This document shows, in pieces, positions 1-9,437 of a stretch of DNA of 64,000 bases. The DNA comes from JAMLJG01 sp035327585 (lineage in GTDB: Bacteria; Verrucomicrobiota; Kiritimatiellia; CAIVKH01): assembly GCA_035327585.1 (NCBI GenBank), contig DAOLDD010000007.1, forward strand, positions 79,114 through 143,113, in the 5' to 3' direction. A program made the position numbers and the translations under genes. A model generated the notes under the pieces. That model was not told the DNA's origin. It saw nothing but the letters and a program-made list of their open reading frames with translations, and searched no databases. Position 1 is the stretch's first letter. Each line of letters opens with the position of its first letter.

Positions 1-1
1 A

Positions 2-529
2 ACAAATACCTTCACGTCAGCCAGTTGGACATTGACGAACAACCTCAACTCGGCCATCGCAGCGAACGACTACCTCTCCTTCGTCATCACCGCGGAGGCG
101 GGCTACACGCTTGACCTGACGAACATCGCCATCGGAATGAGTCGCCAATCGACGGGACCAACCAACTACACCTTGCGTTCAAGCGCGGACGGATTCACGA
201 CTGATATCGCGACATGGGAACGCACGGTGGTTTCGGCGGGATTTTTTGTGACGGACCTCGATGTGTCAGGCCTCGAGACGGTTGAATTCCGGCTTTATGG
301 GTATGGGACCGGCAACAACAACGCCCAGGCTCGTGTGGCGGAAATGGGCGGGGCTGGCGTGAACGGCTCGCTGGATGTGGTCATCTACGGGTCCGTGGTG
401 CCGGAACCCGGAACCGTCGTCCTGCTGGGAATCGGTTTTGGCGTCCTTGGCACCCTTCGACGTCGTCATCGAGCAGACCGGCCCCGGCATCCCATGGTTG
501 ACGCGGATCCACACGGAACAATTTTGTAG
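2..529 (+). CDS. PEP-CTERM sorting domain protein, 5' partial
   Basis: This frame is open from the left window edge, so the start and signal peptide lie outside. The body is a beta-rich secreted domain clearly paralogous to the next gene; both carry a GTGPSN/STGPTN motif followed by an LRSSADGF-like stretch. The C-terminus has the sorting signal VPEPGT, a short hydrophobic segment and an Arg cluster (RRRHR), the layout recognised by exosortase. The cytoplasmic tail continues about 20 residues past the Arg cluster, longer than usual for the family, so a read-through of an original stop or a small frameshift is possible. Function beyond surface or exopolysaccharide-associated localisation is unknown. 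Confidence 0.82.
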   Translation, partial: TNTFTSASWTLTNNLNSAIAANDYLSFVITAEAGYTLDLTNIAIGMSRQSTGPTNYTLRSSADGFTTDIATWERTVVSAGFFVTDLDVSGLETVEFRLYGYGTGNNNAQARVAEMGGAGVNGSLDVVIYGSVVPEPGTVVLLGIGFGVLGTLRRRHRADRPRHPMVDADPHGTIL

Positions 530-617
530 ACATTTTTAATCGAATTATGCTTCCCCATCCGTAGTCCCGGGGGTAAATGTTATCCATAGAGCAGCAAGAA
601 TCCGTGGGGAACCGACC

Positions 618-1256
618 ATGAAGAAAATCATCGCGATAGCGGCCGTAGTACTTCTGGGCAGCCATGCAGCCAAAGCCGACTTGCTGGTCGGATGGGACTT
701 TGCGGGTCTTGCGGGCATCACCACCGGATCCGTGACGTCCAATGTGGCGGATGCTGACATGGCCGACACCAGCACGATGCTGATTTCACGCGGCAGCGGG
801 CTGACACCGGCCTCCAACACCGGTGGTTACGCGGCCAATAACTGGTCCACGACTTTCGATACCACGGATTACTATGAATTCAACGCGATAGCGGACGATG
901 GCTACATCTTTGACGTGACGAACATCACGTTGAACATCCGCCGTTCGGGTACCGGGCCGTCGAATTTCGTGATCCGATCGAGCGCGGATAACTTCACCTC
1001 CGATCTGGATGCGTTCGTGGCCGTGGCGAATGGAGCCTATGCCTCACCGATTACGCTTTCCGCGCAAACCAACGTCACCTTCCGCCTGTACGGCTACGAC
1101 GCCTCCGGTGCCGCAGGTTCCATGAATTTGGGCGGAACCGGAAACGATCTGGTCATCCAGGGGACGATTTCCGTGGTCCCGGAACCGGGCACACTGGCGA
1201 TTCTGTCACTCGGCTTCCTGAGCCTGTACGGCATTCGGCGCAGACGGCAGCACTGA
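618..1256 (+). CDS. PEP-CTERM sorting domain protein
   Basis: This 212-residue protein opens with a signal peptide (MKKIIAIAAVVLLGSHAAKA) and ends with VPEPGT, a hydrophobic helix and RRRRQH, a canonical PEP-CTERM exosortase signal. The central part aligns by eye with the preceding gene, so the two are tandem paralogues. A purine-rich GGGGAA stretch precedes the ATG. A strong intrinsic terminator follows 17 bases after the stop. The product is predicted to be exported and anchored or processed at the outer surface; its ligand or role cannot be read from sequence. Confidence 0.88.
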   Translation: MKKIIAIAAVVLLGSHAAKADLLVGWDFAGLAGITTGSVTSNVADADMADTSTMLISRGSGLTPASNTGGYAANNWSTTFDTTDYYEFNAIADDGYIFDVTNITLNIRRSGTGPSNFVIRSSADNFTSDLDAFVAVANGAYASPITLSAQTNVTFRLYGYDASGAAGSMNLGGTGNDLVIQGTISVVPEPGTLAILSLGFLSLYGIRRRRQH

Positions 1257-1273
1257 TCGCCCCACCGATCTTG

Positions 1274-1312
1274 AACGGGCGGAACCCGCGGGGTTCCGCC
1301 CGTTTCTGTTTT
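1274..1312 (+). terminator. Rho-independent terminator after the PEP-CTERM pair
   Basis: Perfect 14-bp inverted repeat (AACGGGCGGAACCC with its exact complement) around a 3-base GCG loop, followed by TCTGTTTT. It lies just downstream of the second PEP-CTERM gene. The minus-strand side has no T-run, so it probably acts on the plus strand only. Confidence 0.9.
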
Positions 1313-1366
1313 AACCACACGGATAGCTTCGACCGCCCGGCGCTGACCTCCGCACATCGCTGCGGG

Positions 1367-3715
1367 CTATTCGCGATAGGGCTGGCCGCTTTGGTATAGC
1401 CCAAGACGGTTCCGCAGTTCCGCCAACCGGGTGGCGTTCGCGTCCCCTTCGGCGATTTGCACGGCTTCCTGTGCAGCCGCCACCGCGGATGCGAAGTCGC
1501 CGGCTGCGGCATGGGCGGCGGCCAGGGTGCTGAGCAGGCTGGCGTCCCGCGCGGAGCCTGACGCAACCGCGCGACGCGCCCATTCAACCGCCTTGGGCGC
1601 GAGCGCCGGATCGACGGATGCATCCGTCGCCACAATCCAGGCCGCGGCATTCAGCGCCGATACATGATCCGGCGATTGTTCGATAATCCGGCGAAAACAC
1701 AGCAGGGCCTCTTCCCGGCGCTTCATGCTGGCCAGCGCGATGCCCAGACCGTAACGAAACTCGATTTCCGGATATCGCTCGATCGCCCGGCGGTAATGCA
1801 TCTCGGCCGAGGTCATGTTGCCTGACTGGATCCAGAATACGCCAGCGTCCTTCTGTAATTGCAGGGATTCCGGCGTGGCCGCGACTGCGGCTTCAAATGC
1901 GGGGCCCGCTTCGGCGGGACGACCCTGCCGCTGAAGCGCGAGCGCTCGATTGTGCAGCGCCGGGCCCCAGGCCGGATCAAGTTGCAGCGCACGGTCCGCC
2001 GCTGACAACGCGTCGGCAGGTCGATTCATCAGCAGGTACAGGTATGCCACGTTGCTCCAAGTGGACGCCCGATCCGGTTCCAACTCGAGCGACCGCTGGT
2101 AGTGGCGCAGCGCTTCGTTCAACCGGCCCTGGCGGGCGCGGGTCTTGCCCAGATTGCTCAACGCCTCGGGGTAGCGCGGCTTGTGGCGAAGCGCCTGCGC
2201 ATAGGATTCCGCGGCCTCCTCCAGCCGGCCCTGCTCCATCAGGCAATTTCCCAGGTTATACCAGCCCGGGGGGAAATCGCTTCGTGTGGCCAGTGCGGCG
2301 CGATGCCAGCGCTCCGCCTCCGCCCAGTTTTGTTTTTCCGCCTCAGCATTGCCCAGATTCGTGAGCACTTCGGGCGCGGTGGGGTTGAGATTCCATGCCG
2401 CCCGATAATGCGTCACGGCCTCCTCCACCCGCCCCGCAGCATGGCGAAGGAGGCCGAGATTGTTGTGCGCGATCCACGCCGTGGGGTTGCGCGAAAGGGT
2501 GGCCGTCCAGAGGGTTTCCAAGTCGCGATACATCAGGGTTTGCCGCCAGGTGCCGAAGCCGAGTGCAAGGACCGCCAACGCGAGGGTCGGTGCGGCCACG
2601 CGCGCGGGAATTCGATTGCGTTCCAACAACAGCGCGATGCCGGCGCCGGCGAGCGTGAGCAGCCCCAGGCTGGCCAGATACACATAGTGGTCAGCTACGA
2701 ACGTGTACCGCATCGGATACACATTGATGAACCCGAGCGCGGGGAACAGCGTGCCCGCGAAGAAACACAAGGCGGCGAACGGTCCGCGCCCGAGCTGGCG
2801 CCGGCGGGCGAGCATCCCTCCAGCCAGCAACAAGGTCAGGCCGAACGGCCACCAATCGGCGAATTCCCCGGGGTTCGGAACCACGCGGGGATAAATGAAA
2901 ACCAAGTCCACCGGCCACACCAGCTTGAGGGCATAGAACCAGAGCCCCCGCAGCGCGATCAACAGCCGCGCCAGTCCGCCCAGCGCCCACTCCGGGCCTA
3001 CCGCGCGCACATGAGTGGATTCCATGTGAACAGTCGCTGCGGCGCCCAGCAGGCCGAGGGCAAAAAACGGGAGCATCGACATCCACGCGGACCCATCCAG
3101 ACGTCCGCGTTTCCACCAAACGACCAACAATACGGCCGCCGGCCAGCTGCACGTCACCGTCTTGCTGGACAGCGCGGCCACGAACAGCAGCAGCGTCACG
3201 CCATACGCGAGCGGGCGGAAACGCAACGACGAGGGATCGCGTTCGGGCGGGCGGGCGCGGAACCAGGTCCACATGGCCAGCAGATAGAAAAAGCCCGACA
3301 GGGTATTCTTGCGCTCCGTGATCCACGCCACGGATTCGACGTGAACCGGGTGCAGCCCGAAAAGCAGGCCCACCAGCCATGCACAGGGCAGACCGAGCAG
3401 CGCCAGGAGCCGCCACACCAGGATTGCATTCGCGGCGTGCAGCAGGACGTTGACCGCGTGATACCCGGCCGGTCGCAGCTCCCAGAGCCGGTATTCGAGC
3501 CAGAAGCTGGTGAAAGTCAGTGGGTAATATTGCGGCGTCGCGCCCGGCTCAAACCAGATGCGCGCCAAGCCCCCCGGCTCCCGCAAGGTTTCGTTCCGCG
3601 TGACGTAGTCGTCGTCATCCCAGATAAAACCGGCGTGATACGCGGGCCCATACGCCGCCAGCACCGCCAGCGCCAGCAACACCCCGAGTATCCATGACCT
3701 TCGCCACCCATTCAT
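1367..3715 (-). CDS. TMTC-like membrane glycosyltransferase with TPR repeats
   Basis: This 782-residue protein has two halves. Residues 1 to about 410 are a polytopic membrane domain with the family signatures FIWDDDDYVTRN in the first loop and HPVHVESVAWITERKN in the second, as in bacterial homologues of TMTC/PMT-type (GT-C fold) protein O-mannosyltransferases. Residues from about 415 to 740 are tandem tetratricopeptide repeats (for example AWIAHNNLG, PGWYNLGNCL, PEALSNLGKTR). By family, the membrane part may use a lipid-linked sugar and the TPRs may bind protein; glycosyl transfer itself is inferred, not shown. The gene stands alone, convergent with the PEP-CTERM pair, and may serve surface protein glycosylation. 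Confidence 0.85.
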   Translation of the reverse strand: MNGWRRSWILGVLLALAVLAAYGPAYHAGFIWDDDDYVTRNETLREPGGLARIWFEPGATPQYYPLTFTSFWLEYRLWELRPAGYHAVNVLLHAANAILVWRLLALLGLPCAWLVGLLFGLHPVHVESVAWITERKNTLSGFFYLLAMWTWFRARPPERDPSSLRFRPLAYGVTLLLFVAALSSKTVTCSWPAAVLLVVWWKRGRLDGSAWMSMLPFFALGLLGAAATVHMESTHVRAVGPEWALGGLARLLIALRGLWFYALKLVWPVDLVFIYPRVVPNPGEFADWWPFGLTLLLAGGMLARRRQLGRGPFAALCFFAGTLFPALGFINVYPMRYTFVADHYVYLASLGLLTLAGAGIALLLERNRIPARVAAPTLALAVLALGFGTWRQTLMYRDLETLWTATLSRNPTAWIAHNNLGLLRHAAGRVEEAVTHYRAAWNLNPTAPEVLTNLGNAEAEKQNWAEAERWHRAALATRSDFPPGWYNLGNCLMEQGRLEEAAESYAQALRHKPRYPEALSNLGKTRARQGRLNEALRHYQRSLELEPDRASTWSNVAYLYLLMNRPADALSAADRALQLDPAWGPALHNRALALQRQGRPAEAGPAFEAAVAATPESLQLQKDAGVFWIQSGNMTSAEMHYRRAIERYPEIEFRYGLGIALASMKRREEALLCFRRIIEQSPDHVSALNAAAWIVATDASVDPALAPKAVEWARRAVASGSARDASLLSTLAAAHAAAGDFASAVAAAQEAVQIAEGDANATRLAELRNRLGLYQSGQPYRE

Positions 3716-4199
3716 CGCGGCACCCTACCAAACGCCACCCAACCGGTCGAGTCACCACCGTTACCACGCTGCGCGATGCCGGGGCGAGTGCAGAATTCTG
3801 AATGATCCTGCACACGCGATTTGAAGTGGAGATCGCGCAAGACAGGCTGGCCGATGAACCAGCCCAAATCGAGCCGATCCACGCTGTGGTATAAAGCGAC
3901 GAATTCCGGATGAGAGCATGGTGCAGCAAAAAAGCATTGCCCCCCCGCCGGAGAATCGCTGGCTGGCTCGCCAGCCGCAGCCTGGACGGCGGCCTTACTT
4001 CGCGCCGGGTACGGCGCTGCTAAGGGCAGCCTTCTTGTCTCGGCGAAGTCCCGCGTTGAGCGGGACGGAGACGGACGCCTCGCTCCGCTACGGCGATCTT
4101 TGGCTGGCTTGCCAGCCGTAGCCCGGACGGCGGCCCTACTTCGCGCCGGGGACGGCGCTGCGAAGGGCAGCCTTCGCCTCGCTCCGCTACGGCGAAGGC
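3716..4199. other. Repeat-rich intergenic spacer, no gene
   Basis: About 480 bases without a credible coding frame. The left part (3716-3950) shows nothing recognisable. The right part is built from a duplicated block (see the repeat at 3959-4196) containing short hairpins. It separates the TMTC-like gene from tRNA-Tyr, both on the minus strand. Confidence 0.6.
3959..4196. repeat. Imperfect direct duplication with internal hairpins
   Basis: A block of about 74 bases at 3961-4034 recurs at 4101-4174 with few changes. Both copies begin with the hairpin GGCTGG-CT(T/C)G-CCAGCC and end with GGGCAGCCTTC. A second shared element, GCCTCGCTCCGCTACGGCGA, occurs at 4077-4096 and 4176-4195. The pattern is that of a dispersed intergenic repeat that has duplicated locally. 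Confidence 0.75.
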
Positions 4200-4285
4200 T
4201 GGTGGTGGGAGAAGGATTCGAACCTTCGAAGGCGTGAGCCGTCAGATTTACAGTCTGATGCGTTTGGCCACTTCGCTATCCCACC
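4200..4285 (-). tRNA. tRNA-Tyr (GTA)
   Basis: Minus-strand cloverleaf of 86 nt including an encoded CCA. The acceptor stem is GGTGGGA/TCCCACC with discriminator A. The anticodon stem TCAGA/TCTGA encloses loop CTGTAAA with anticodon GTA (plus-strand 4249-4251). The T-arm carries GGTTCGAATCC. The long variable arm (class II) is as expected for bacterial tRNA-Tyr. Confidence 0.96.
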
Positions 4286-4311
4286 CCAGAAAATCGCGGG
4301 ACGAAAGACGG

Positions 4312-4340
4312 GTGATACCCGATGCAGGGCGGATTGGCAA
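4312..4340 (-). promoter_or_regulatory. Sigma-70-type promoter of tRNA-Tyr
   Basis: On the minus strand TTGCCA (-35), a 17-base spacer and TATCAC (-10) lie about 27 bases upstream of the tRNA 5' end. The spacing is ideal and the same -35 hexamer occurs at the rpsO promoter. Start-site position is inferred. Confidence 0.6.
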
Positions 4341-4449
4341 GCGCGGGTGGTCGGGGATTCGCACTTTTTCGCAGGCACCTGATATCCGTCCTCCTGAAGG
4401 GCGGGCATTGACCGTCAACCACGATGCCGATACGCTGGCGAGCGTGATC

Positions 4450-7401
4450 ATGCGCGCGCCTCAAGCAAGCGGGATACTCCTGCATTTTTGCGCAGCGGCG
4501 ACCGCCTTGCTGGCGGCTGCGAGCCCCGCGAGCGCCGACGAAGCGATCGTGCGCGCGGGCCTCTACGAAAACCGCCCCAAAATTTACACGGACGACGGGG
4601 GCGCGGCGGCGGGGTTTTTCCCGGATTTGCTCAAGGCCATCGGCGAGGCCGAAGGCTGGCGCGTCGAATTCATCCAAGGCACCTGGCAGGAGGGCCTCGA
4701 CCGCCTGGCCGACGGCGAAATTGACGTGATGCCGGATGTCGCGCTCACGGCGGATCGGCAGGAAAAATTCGCGTTCAACGAAGAGACAGCCCTGGTCAGT
4801 TGGGGTGCGATTTATTCCCGAAAAGGCGCGGCGATACAGGCGATGGAAGATCTCACCGGCCTGCGCATCGCGGTGTTGCAGGGCAGTGTGTACAGCCGCG
4901 GCGCCGAAGGACTGCCCGCCCTGCTCTCCCAATTTGATATCAACGCCGCGTTCGTCGAAGTCGATACGCAGCGCGATGTATTCCAGGCGCTGGTCGATGG
5001 GCGGGCGGACGCGGGGATCGTGAACAACATTTTCGGCACGCATCTGGAACGCAGCTTTCCGGTGACGAAGACGCCGGTCGTGTTCAATCCGACCCAACTG
5101 CGTTTCGCCTTCAACCCGGCGAGCAGCCGCGCGACCCGGTTGATCGAGCGGCTGGACGAGCGCCTGCGCCGATTCAAAGGCGACCCCGCTTCCCCCTACT
5201 TCCAGGCTCTCGACCGCCATCTCTCGGGGGCGGACCAAGCCACGACGCTGCCCCCGGCCACGCGCGCCATCCTCTCGGCGGCGGAACAGGCGTGGATCGC
5301 CCGACATCCCGTCATCCGGCTGGGCATCGACCCCGAATTCTATCCATTCGTCTATCGCGAGGAGAACGGGGAGTTCCGCGGCATCGGCGCGGAGTACATC
5401 GCCCTCCTGAATGAGCGGCTCGGTCTCAACATGGTCCCGTCGGAACCGATGTCGTGGGCGGAAACCATGGCGGCGATGCGCAACGGCACGGTGGACGTGC
5501 TGCCCTGCGTCGGCATCACGGAGGAGCGCGGCCGCTATGCGGTTTTCACCAGGCGCATCATCGAATACCAGCGCGTGATCATGACCCGGACGGACATGCC
5601 GTTCCTGACCGGGCTGGAGGATCTATCCACGCTGCGCGTCGGCGTACAGGCGGATTCGTCGCACGAGGGATTCCTGCGGGATGAGACGCGCCTGTCCTTC
5701 ACGTCGTTCCACACCTTGCAGGACGCCTTGATGGCGCTCTCGGCGGGCACGATCGACGCCCTCGTGGCCAACCTCGCATCGTCCACCTACTGGGTCCGGC
5801 GCCTGAACCTGCTGAACCTCAAGATCGCGGCGCCGGTGGACAGCGAACCGTTCACGCTGCATTTCGCCGTGCGCAAGGACTGGGCGGAGCTGGTGCCGAT
5901 CCTTGAGAAGGGCATGGACCTGATCACGCCGGAAGAGCGGCAGGCGATCATGAGCCGCTGGGTGGGCATCGAATACGATCGGGGCATCGCGCCGCATGTG
6001 GCATGGCGCATCGGGCTGCGCATCGCGGCGGGCGTGCTCACGGTCCTCGCCGCCATCCTGATCTGGACATACCGCCTGAAAAAGGAGGTGGCGCGGCGGC
6101 GGATCATCGAACGGCAATTGCAGTTCCGCGTGAGCTTCGAGCGTTTGGTGACCGAAACCTCGTCACGGTTTATCGCGGCGGACCCGGACGACATCGACCG
6201 GCAAATCCAGATCACCCTCGCGGAAATTGTGGCGTTCACCCGGGCGACGGTGGGATTCCTGTGCCGTTTCGACGAAGACGGACGCGTCATCCGCACGCAC
6301 ACGGGGGGCGTGGTCGCGCGAATGGAAGCCGCGGGGATTCGCCTTGAAGCGGAAGCGCCGGATGCGCCATGGCTCACCCATCTGCGGACCAACCAGCTCC
6401 TGTATTGCCGGGCCGGCGCCGGATATTCGGCGTCACCATCCTGGTTGCCGGCGGGCACGTTCATCGCCCTGCCCCGCGTGGCGGGTGGAAAAGTGGCGGG
6501 CTTTCTGGGACTGCTGGACCTCGACGGCACCTCGGAGGAGTGGCGCGAGGAGGACCTCGGGCTGCTTCGGCTCGCCGGCGAAATACTCGCGGACGCCCTG
6601 CGCCGGAAGGCGGTCGAGCACGCCATGCAGAAATACGCGGAGGATCTCGAGCAGGCCAACCACCGTTTGCAGGAACTGGACCGGTTGAAGAGCCTCTTCA
6701 TCGCCTCCGTTTCGCACGAGTTGCGCACGCCGCTGAATTCAATCATCGGGTTCACCGGGGTCCTGCTCAAAGGCATGTCGGGCGAACTGAATCCGCGGCA
6801 ACAGGACCAGCTCGCGCGCGTGTACCAGTCGTCCCACCACCTGCTCGCGTTGATCACGGACATCATCGACATTTCCAAAATCGAAGCGGGCCACATCGAT
6901 ATCCATCCGCAGGAGTTCGCGCTGGCCGAGGTCATCGACGAGGCGGTCGAATCGATCCGGCCGCAGGCGCAAACCAGGGGGCTTGCCGTCGAATCCGACG
7001 TGCCCGCGAACCTGCGGGTGAGGACGGACCGCAAGCGCGTGCGCCAGTGCGTGCTGAATTTCCTCAGCAACGCGGTCAAATATACGGAGACCGGCCACGT
7101 GCGGGTGAACGCATTCGACCGGGGCGACCGTTTTGAGGTCCAGGTGGCGGACAGCGGGATCGGCATCTCGCCGGAGGACCAGCAGCGGCTCTTCTCGCCG
7201 TTCGTCCGGCTCGACTCGCACCTGCGCATCCGCGCGGGCGGCACCGGACTTGGCCTCTACCTGACGCGCAAGGTGGTGGTGGAACTGCTGCAGGGCGCGA
7301 TTTCCGTGCGCAGCGAACCGGGCCACGGCAGCGTATTTTCCTTCCACGCCCCCAAGGAGCTGCAGGTGGAGACACCCGAACCGACCGCGAAGGAGACCTG
7401 A
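4450..7401 (+). CDS. Sensor histidine kinase with two periplasmic solute-binding domains and GAF
   Basis: About 983 residues. A signal peptide ending ASPASA is followed by two SBP_bac_3 (type 2 periplasmic binding) domains at about residues 30-250 and 275-495. One transmembrane helix lies near 520-540 and a GAF-like domain at about 560-715. A short coiled coil leads to HisKA, whose phospho-acceptor His is about residue 756 in SVSHELRTPLNS, and to HATPase_c with N-box and GTGLGLYL motifs. The design is like BvgS/EvgS-type kinases, which sense small ligands in the periplasm, but no receiver is fused. The start at 4450 is chosen because it gives a clean signal peptide; the frame stays open upstream through tRNA-Tyr. 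Only 3 bases separate it from the receiver gene. Confidence 0.9.
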   Translation: MRAPQASGILLHFCAAATALLAAASPASADEAIVRAGLYENRPKIYTDDGGAAAGFFPDLLKAIGEAEGWRVEFIQGTWQEGLDRLADGEIDVMPDVALTADRQEKFAFNEETALVSWGAIYSRKGAAIQAMEDLTGLRIAVLQGSVYSRGAEGLPALLSQFDINAAFVEVDTQRDVFQALVDGRADAGIVNNIFGTHLERSFPVTKTPVVFNPTQLRFAFNPASSRATRLIERLDERLRRFKGDPASPYFQALDRHLSGADQATTLPPATRAILSAAEQAWIARHPVIRLGIDPEFYPFVYREENGEFRGIGAEYIALLNERLGLNMVPSEPMSWAETMAAMRNGTVDVLPCVGITEERGRYAVFTRRIIEYQRVIMTRTDMPFLTGLEDLSTLRVGVQADSSHEGFLRDETRLSFTSFHTLQDALMALSAGTIDALVANLASSTYWVRRLNLLNLKIAAPVDSEPFTLHFAVRKDWAELVPILEKGMDLITPEERQAIMSRWVGIEYDRGIAPHVAWRIGLRIAAGVLTVLAAILIWTYRLKKEVARRRIIERQLQFRVSFERLVTETSSRFIAADPDDIDRQIQITLAEIVAFTRATVGFLCRFDEDGRVIRTHTGGVVARMEAAGIRLEAEAPDAPWLTHLRTNQLLYCRAGAGYSASPSWLPAGTFIALPRVAGGKVAGFLGLLDLDGTSEEWREEDLGLLRLAGEILADALRRKAVEHAMQKYAEDLEQANHRLQELDRLKSLFIASVSHELRTPLNSIIGFTGVLLKGMSGELNPRQQDQLARVYQSSHHLLALITDIIDISKIEAGHIDIHPQEFALAEVIDEAVESIRPQAQTRGLAVESDVPANLRVRTDRKRVRQCVLNFLSNAVKYTETGHVRVNAFDRGDRFEVQVADSGIGISPEDQQRLFSPFVRLDSHLRIRAGGTGLGLYLTRKVVVELLQGAISVRSEPGHGSVFSFHAPKELQVETPEPTAKET

Positions 7402-7404
7402 ACC

Positions 7405-7776
7405 ATGCCCCGCGTATTGGTCATCGAAGACAACATCAACAACATGGATTTGATCACGTTCATCCTGGAAACGAACGGCTGCGAGGTGTTGAAGGCGTAT
7501 ACCGGATTGGAGGGCGTCAAACGCGCGGTGGATGATCGTCCTGATTTTATCCTTCTCGATATCCAATTACCGGATATCACGGGGACGGAGGTGCTGCAAT
7601 TGATCCGGCGCGAGCACGTTTGCTCCGCCATTCCCATCATCGCCGTGACATCGTTCGCCATGGCTGGCGACGAGGAACGCCTGCTGGCCGCAGGCTGCAC
7701 CGGGTATATTGAAAAGCCGATCAACCCCGAAATCGTAATGGACCAGATCCGCCGCATCGTGGAGAAACGACCGTGA
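7405..7776 (+). CDS. Single-domain response regulator (receiver only)
   Basis: A 123-residue CheY/DivK-like receiver. Acidic residues sit in VLVIEDN, the phosphorylated Asp is about residue 52 in FILLDIQLPD, the conserved Thr/Ser is in AVTSFAM, and Lys is in YIEKPINPE. There is no output domain, so it probably relays phosphate or acts by protein contact. It lies between two kinases: 3 bases after the first, and overlapping the second by 4 bases (GTGA). It is therefore the likely diffusible partner of one or both. Confidence 0.92.
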   Translation: MPRVLVIEDNINNMDLITFILETNGCEVLKAYTGLEGVKRAVDDRPDFILLDIQLPDITGTEVLQLIRREHVCSAIPIIAVTSFAMAGDEERLLAAGCTGYIEKPINPEIVMDQIRRIVEKRP

Positions 7777-9437
7777 ACATCCTGGTGGTCGAAGACGACG
7801 AAAATTCGCGCATCCTGCAGCACACGATCCTGGAGGCCTCCGGTCACACGGTCCGCAGCGCGCCAAATGGGCGCGAGGCGCTGCGGGCGGCGCACGAGCA
7901 GGTCCCCGACCTGGTTATTTCCGACATCATGATGCCGGAAATGGACGGCTACGCGCTCTGCCGCGCCATGAAAAGCGACCCGGCGCTCGCGGCCATCCCG
8001 TTTGTTTTTTATTCGGCCACCTACACGACGCCACCCGATCAACAACTCGCCCTGGAATTGGGCGGCGCGCGCTTCCTCGTCAAGCCGATGGACCCCACTT
8101 CGTTCATGGAAGAAATCCGTTCGGTGATCGCCCTCGCCGCGACGGCGCCGGTCCAGACCGCGCCTCCGCCACTCGACCCGGAGGCGGTCGACTTCAAATA
8201 CGCGCACACCATCGCCCGCAAACTCGACAAGAAGATGGATGAGCTGCGCATCACCCAGACGAAACTTGCCAGCACGGAATCGCGGCTGCAGCGCATCGAG
8301 GACAGCTATCGCATGGCGCAACGCATCGCCCGGATCGGGAGTTGGGACCTGGATGTCGCGAGTGGACGGTACTGGTGGTCGGATGAATTGCTGGACCTGC
8401 TCGGACAGTCATCCGACGTCGCGGAACCGGACGGCGAATTGCTCCTGCGGTGCATCGCGCCGGAAGACCGCGACCGCTACCGGATCGCGCTGGACCAGGC
8501 GGTTACCAAGGGCATCCCCTTCCGCCTCGAACACGGCGTCGTGGGCCCGGGCCCCGGGAACGCAATCCGCCAATTCTTCTCCGAGGCCCGGGTCTCCGCC
8601 ACGCAACCGGATAGCGGTGCGCCGCTGCGCGTGATTTGCGCGATGCAGGACATCACCGCGCAACGCCAGATTGAAAGGGACAAGGCGAACCTGGAAGCCG
8701 GCCTGAGGCAGGCCCAGAAGCTACAGGCGCTGGGCACGCTCGCGGGCAGCATCGCCCATGATTTCAACAACATCCTCACCAGCATCATCGCCAACGCGGA
8801 GTTGCTGAAATTGGACGCCGGCGAACTTGCCCAGCCAGCCCGCGAGGGGCTGGACGATATCCTCGCCGCCGGGAAACGGGCAACGGACCTGGTTATGCAA
8901 ATCCTTGCGTTTTGCCGCCAGCAAAAGGGGCAGGAATTCCAGGCGGTTGCCGTTCCACCGCTCGTCGAGGAAGTGATGAAGTTCGTCCGGACCACCGCCG
9001 TGGGCCGGGTCGCATTCGCGATGGATATCGCGCCGACCTGCCCGCCGGTGTTCGCGAATCCCACACAACTGCACCAGGTGTTGATGAACCTCTGCATCAA
9101 CGCGGTCCATGCCATGCGCGACGACGAGGGCCGCCTGTCCATCCGTGCGCAGGAGGCGCGGATCCGTGGCTGGGACCCCGAGGCCCAACAGGGCCTCAAG
9201 GTGGGGCACTACGTGCGCATCGACGTCAGCGACACAGGTTGCGGCATGGACGAAGCGACCCGCGAACGCATCTTCGAGCCGTACTTCACCACCAAGGATT
9301 CCGGGGAAGGCACGGGCCTCGGCCTCTCGGTCGTGCACGGAATCGTGCTCGCCCACAACGGCCTTATTACGGTAGACAGCGCGCCTGGCAAGGGAACCAC
9401 CTTCACCGTATATCTACCCACCGCATCCGCAACATGA
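7773..9437 (+). CDS. Receiver-PAS-histidine kinase hybrid, soluble
   Basis: 554 residues starting at GTG. An N-terminal receiver (phospho-Asp about residue 51 in LVISDIMMPEMDG) is followed by a linker with coiled-coil character and a PAS-like domain (about 180-300, containing IARIGSWDLDVASG). The kinase core has its acceptor His at about residue 329 in GSIAHDFNNILT, and HATPase_c motifs GCGMDE and GTGLGLSVVHG. No membrane segment is seen. An N-terminal receiver on a kinase usually lets phosphorylation gate kinase activity, so it could act downstream of the membrane sensor. Its stop overlaps the next start (ATGA). Confidence 0.9.
   Translation: MNILVVEDDENSRILQHTILEASGHTVRSAPNGREALRAAHEQVPDLVISDIMMPEMDGYALCRAMKSDPALAAIPFVFYSATYTTPPDQQLALELGGARFLVKPMDPTSFMEEIRSVIALAATAPVQTAPPPLDPEAVDFKYAHTIARKLDKKMDELRITQTKLASTESRLQRIEDSYRMAQRIARIGSWDLDVASGRYWWSDELLDLLGQSSDVAEPDGELLLRCIAPEDRDRYRIALDQAVTKGIPFRLEHGVVGPGPGNAIRQFFSEARVSATQPDSGAPLRVICAMQDITAQRQIERDKANLEAGLRQAQKLQALGTLAGSIAHDFNNILTSIIANAELLKLDAGELAQPAREGLDDILAAGKRATDLVMQILAFCRQQKGQEFQAVAVPPLVEEVMKFVRTTAVGRVAFAMDIAPTCPPVFANPTQLHQVLMNLCINAVHAMRDDEGRLSIRAQEARIRGWDPEAQQGLKVGHYVRIDVSDTGCGMDEATRERIFEPYFTTKDSGEGTGLGLSVVHGIVLAHNGLITVDSAPGKGTTFTVYLPTASAT

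Noticed and set aside
2102..3697. Plus-strand frame opposite the TMTC-like gene
   Set aside because: Gln/Arg/Pro-rich translation without domains; the minus-strand protein has clear membrane and TPR signatures.
4234..4449. N-terminal extension of the sensor kinase through tRNA-Tyr
   Set aside because: It would translate the tRNA complement; a clean signal peptide begins at 4450.
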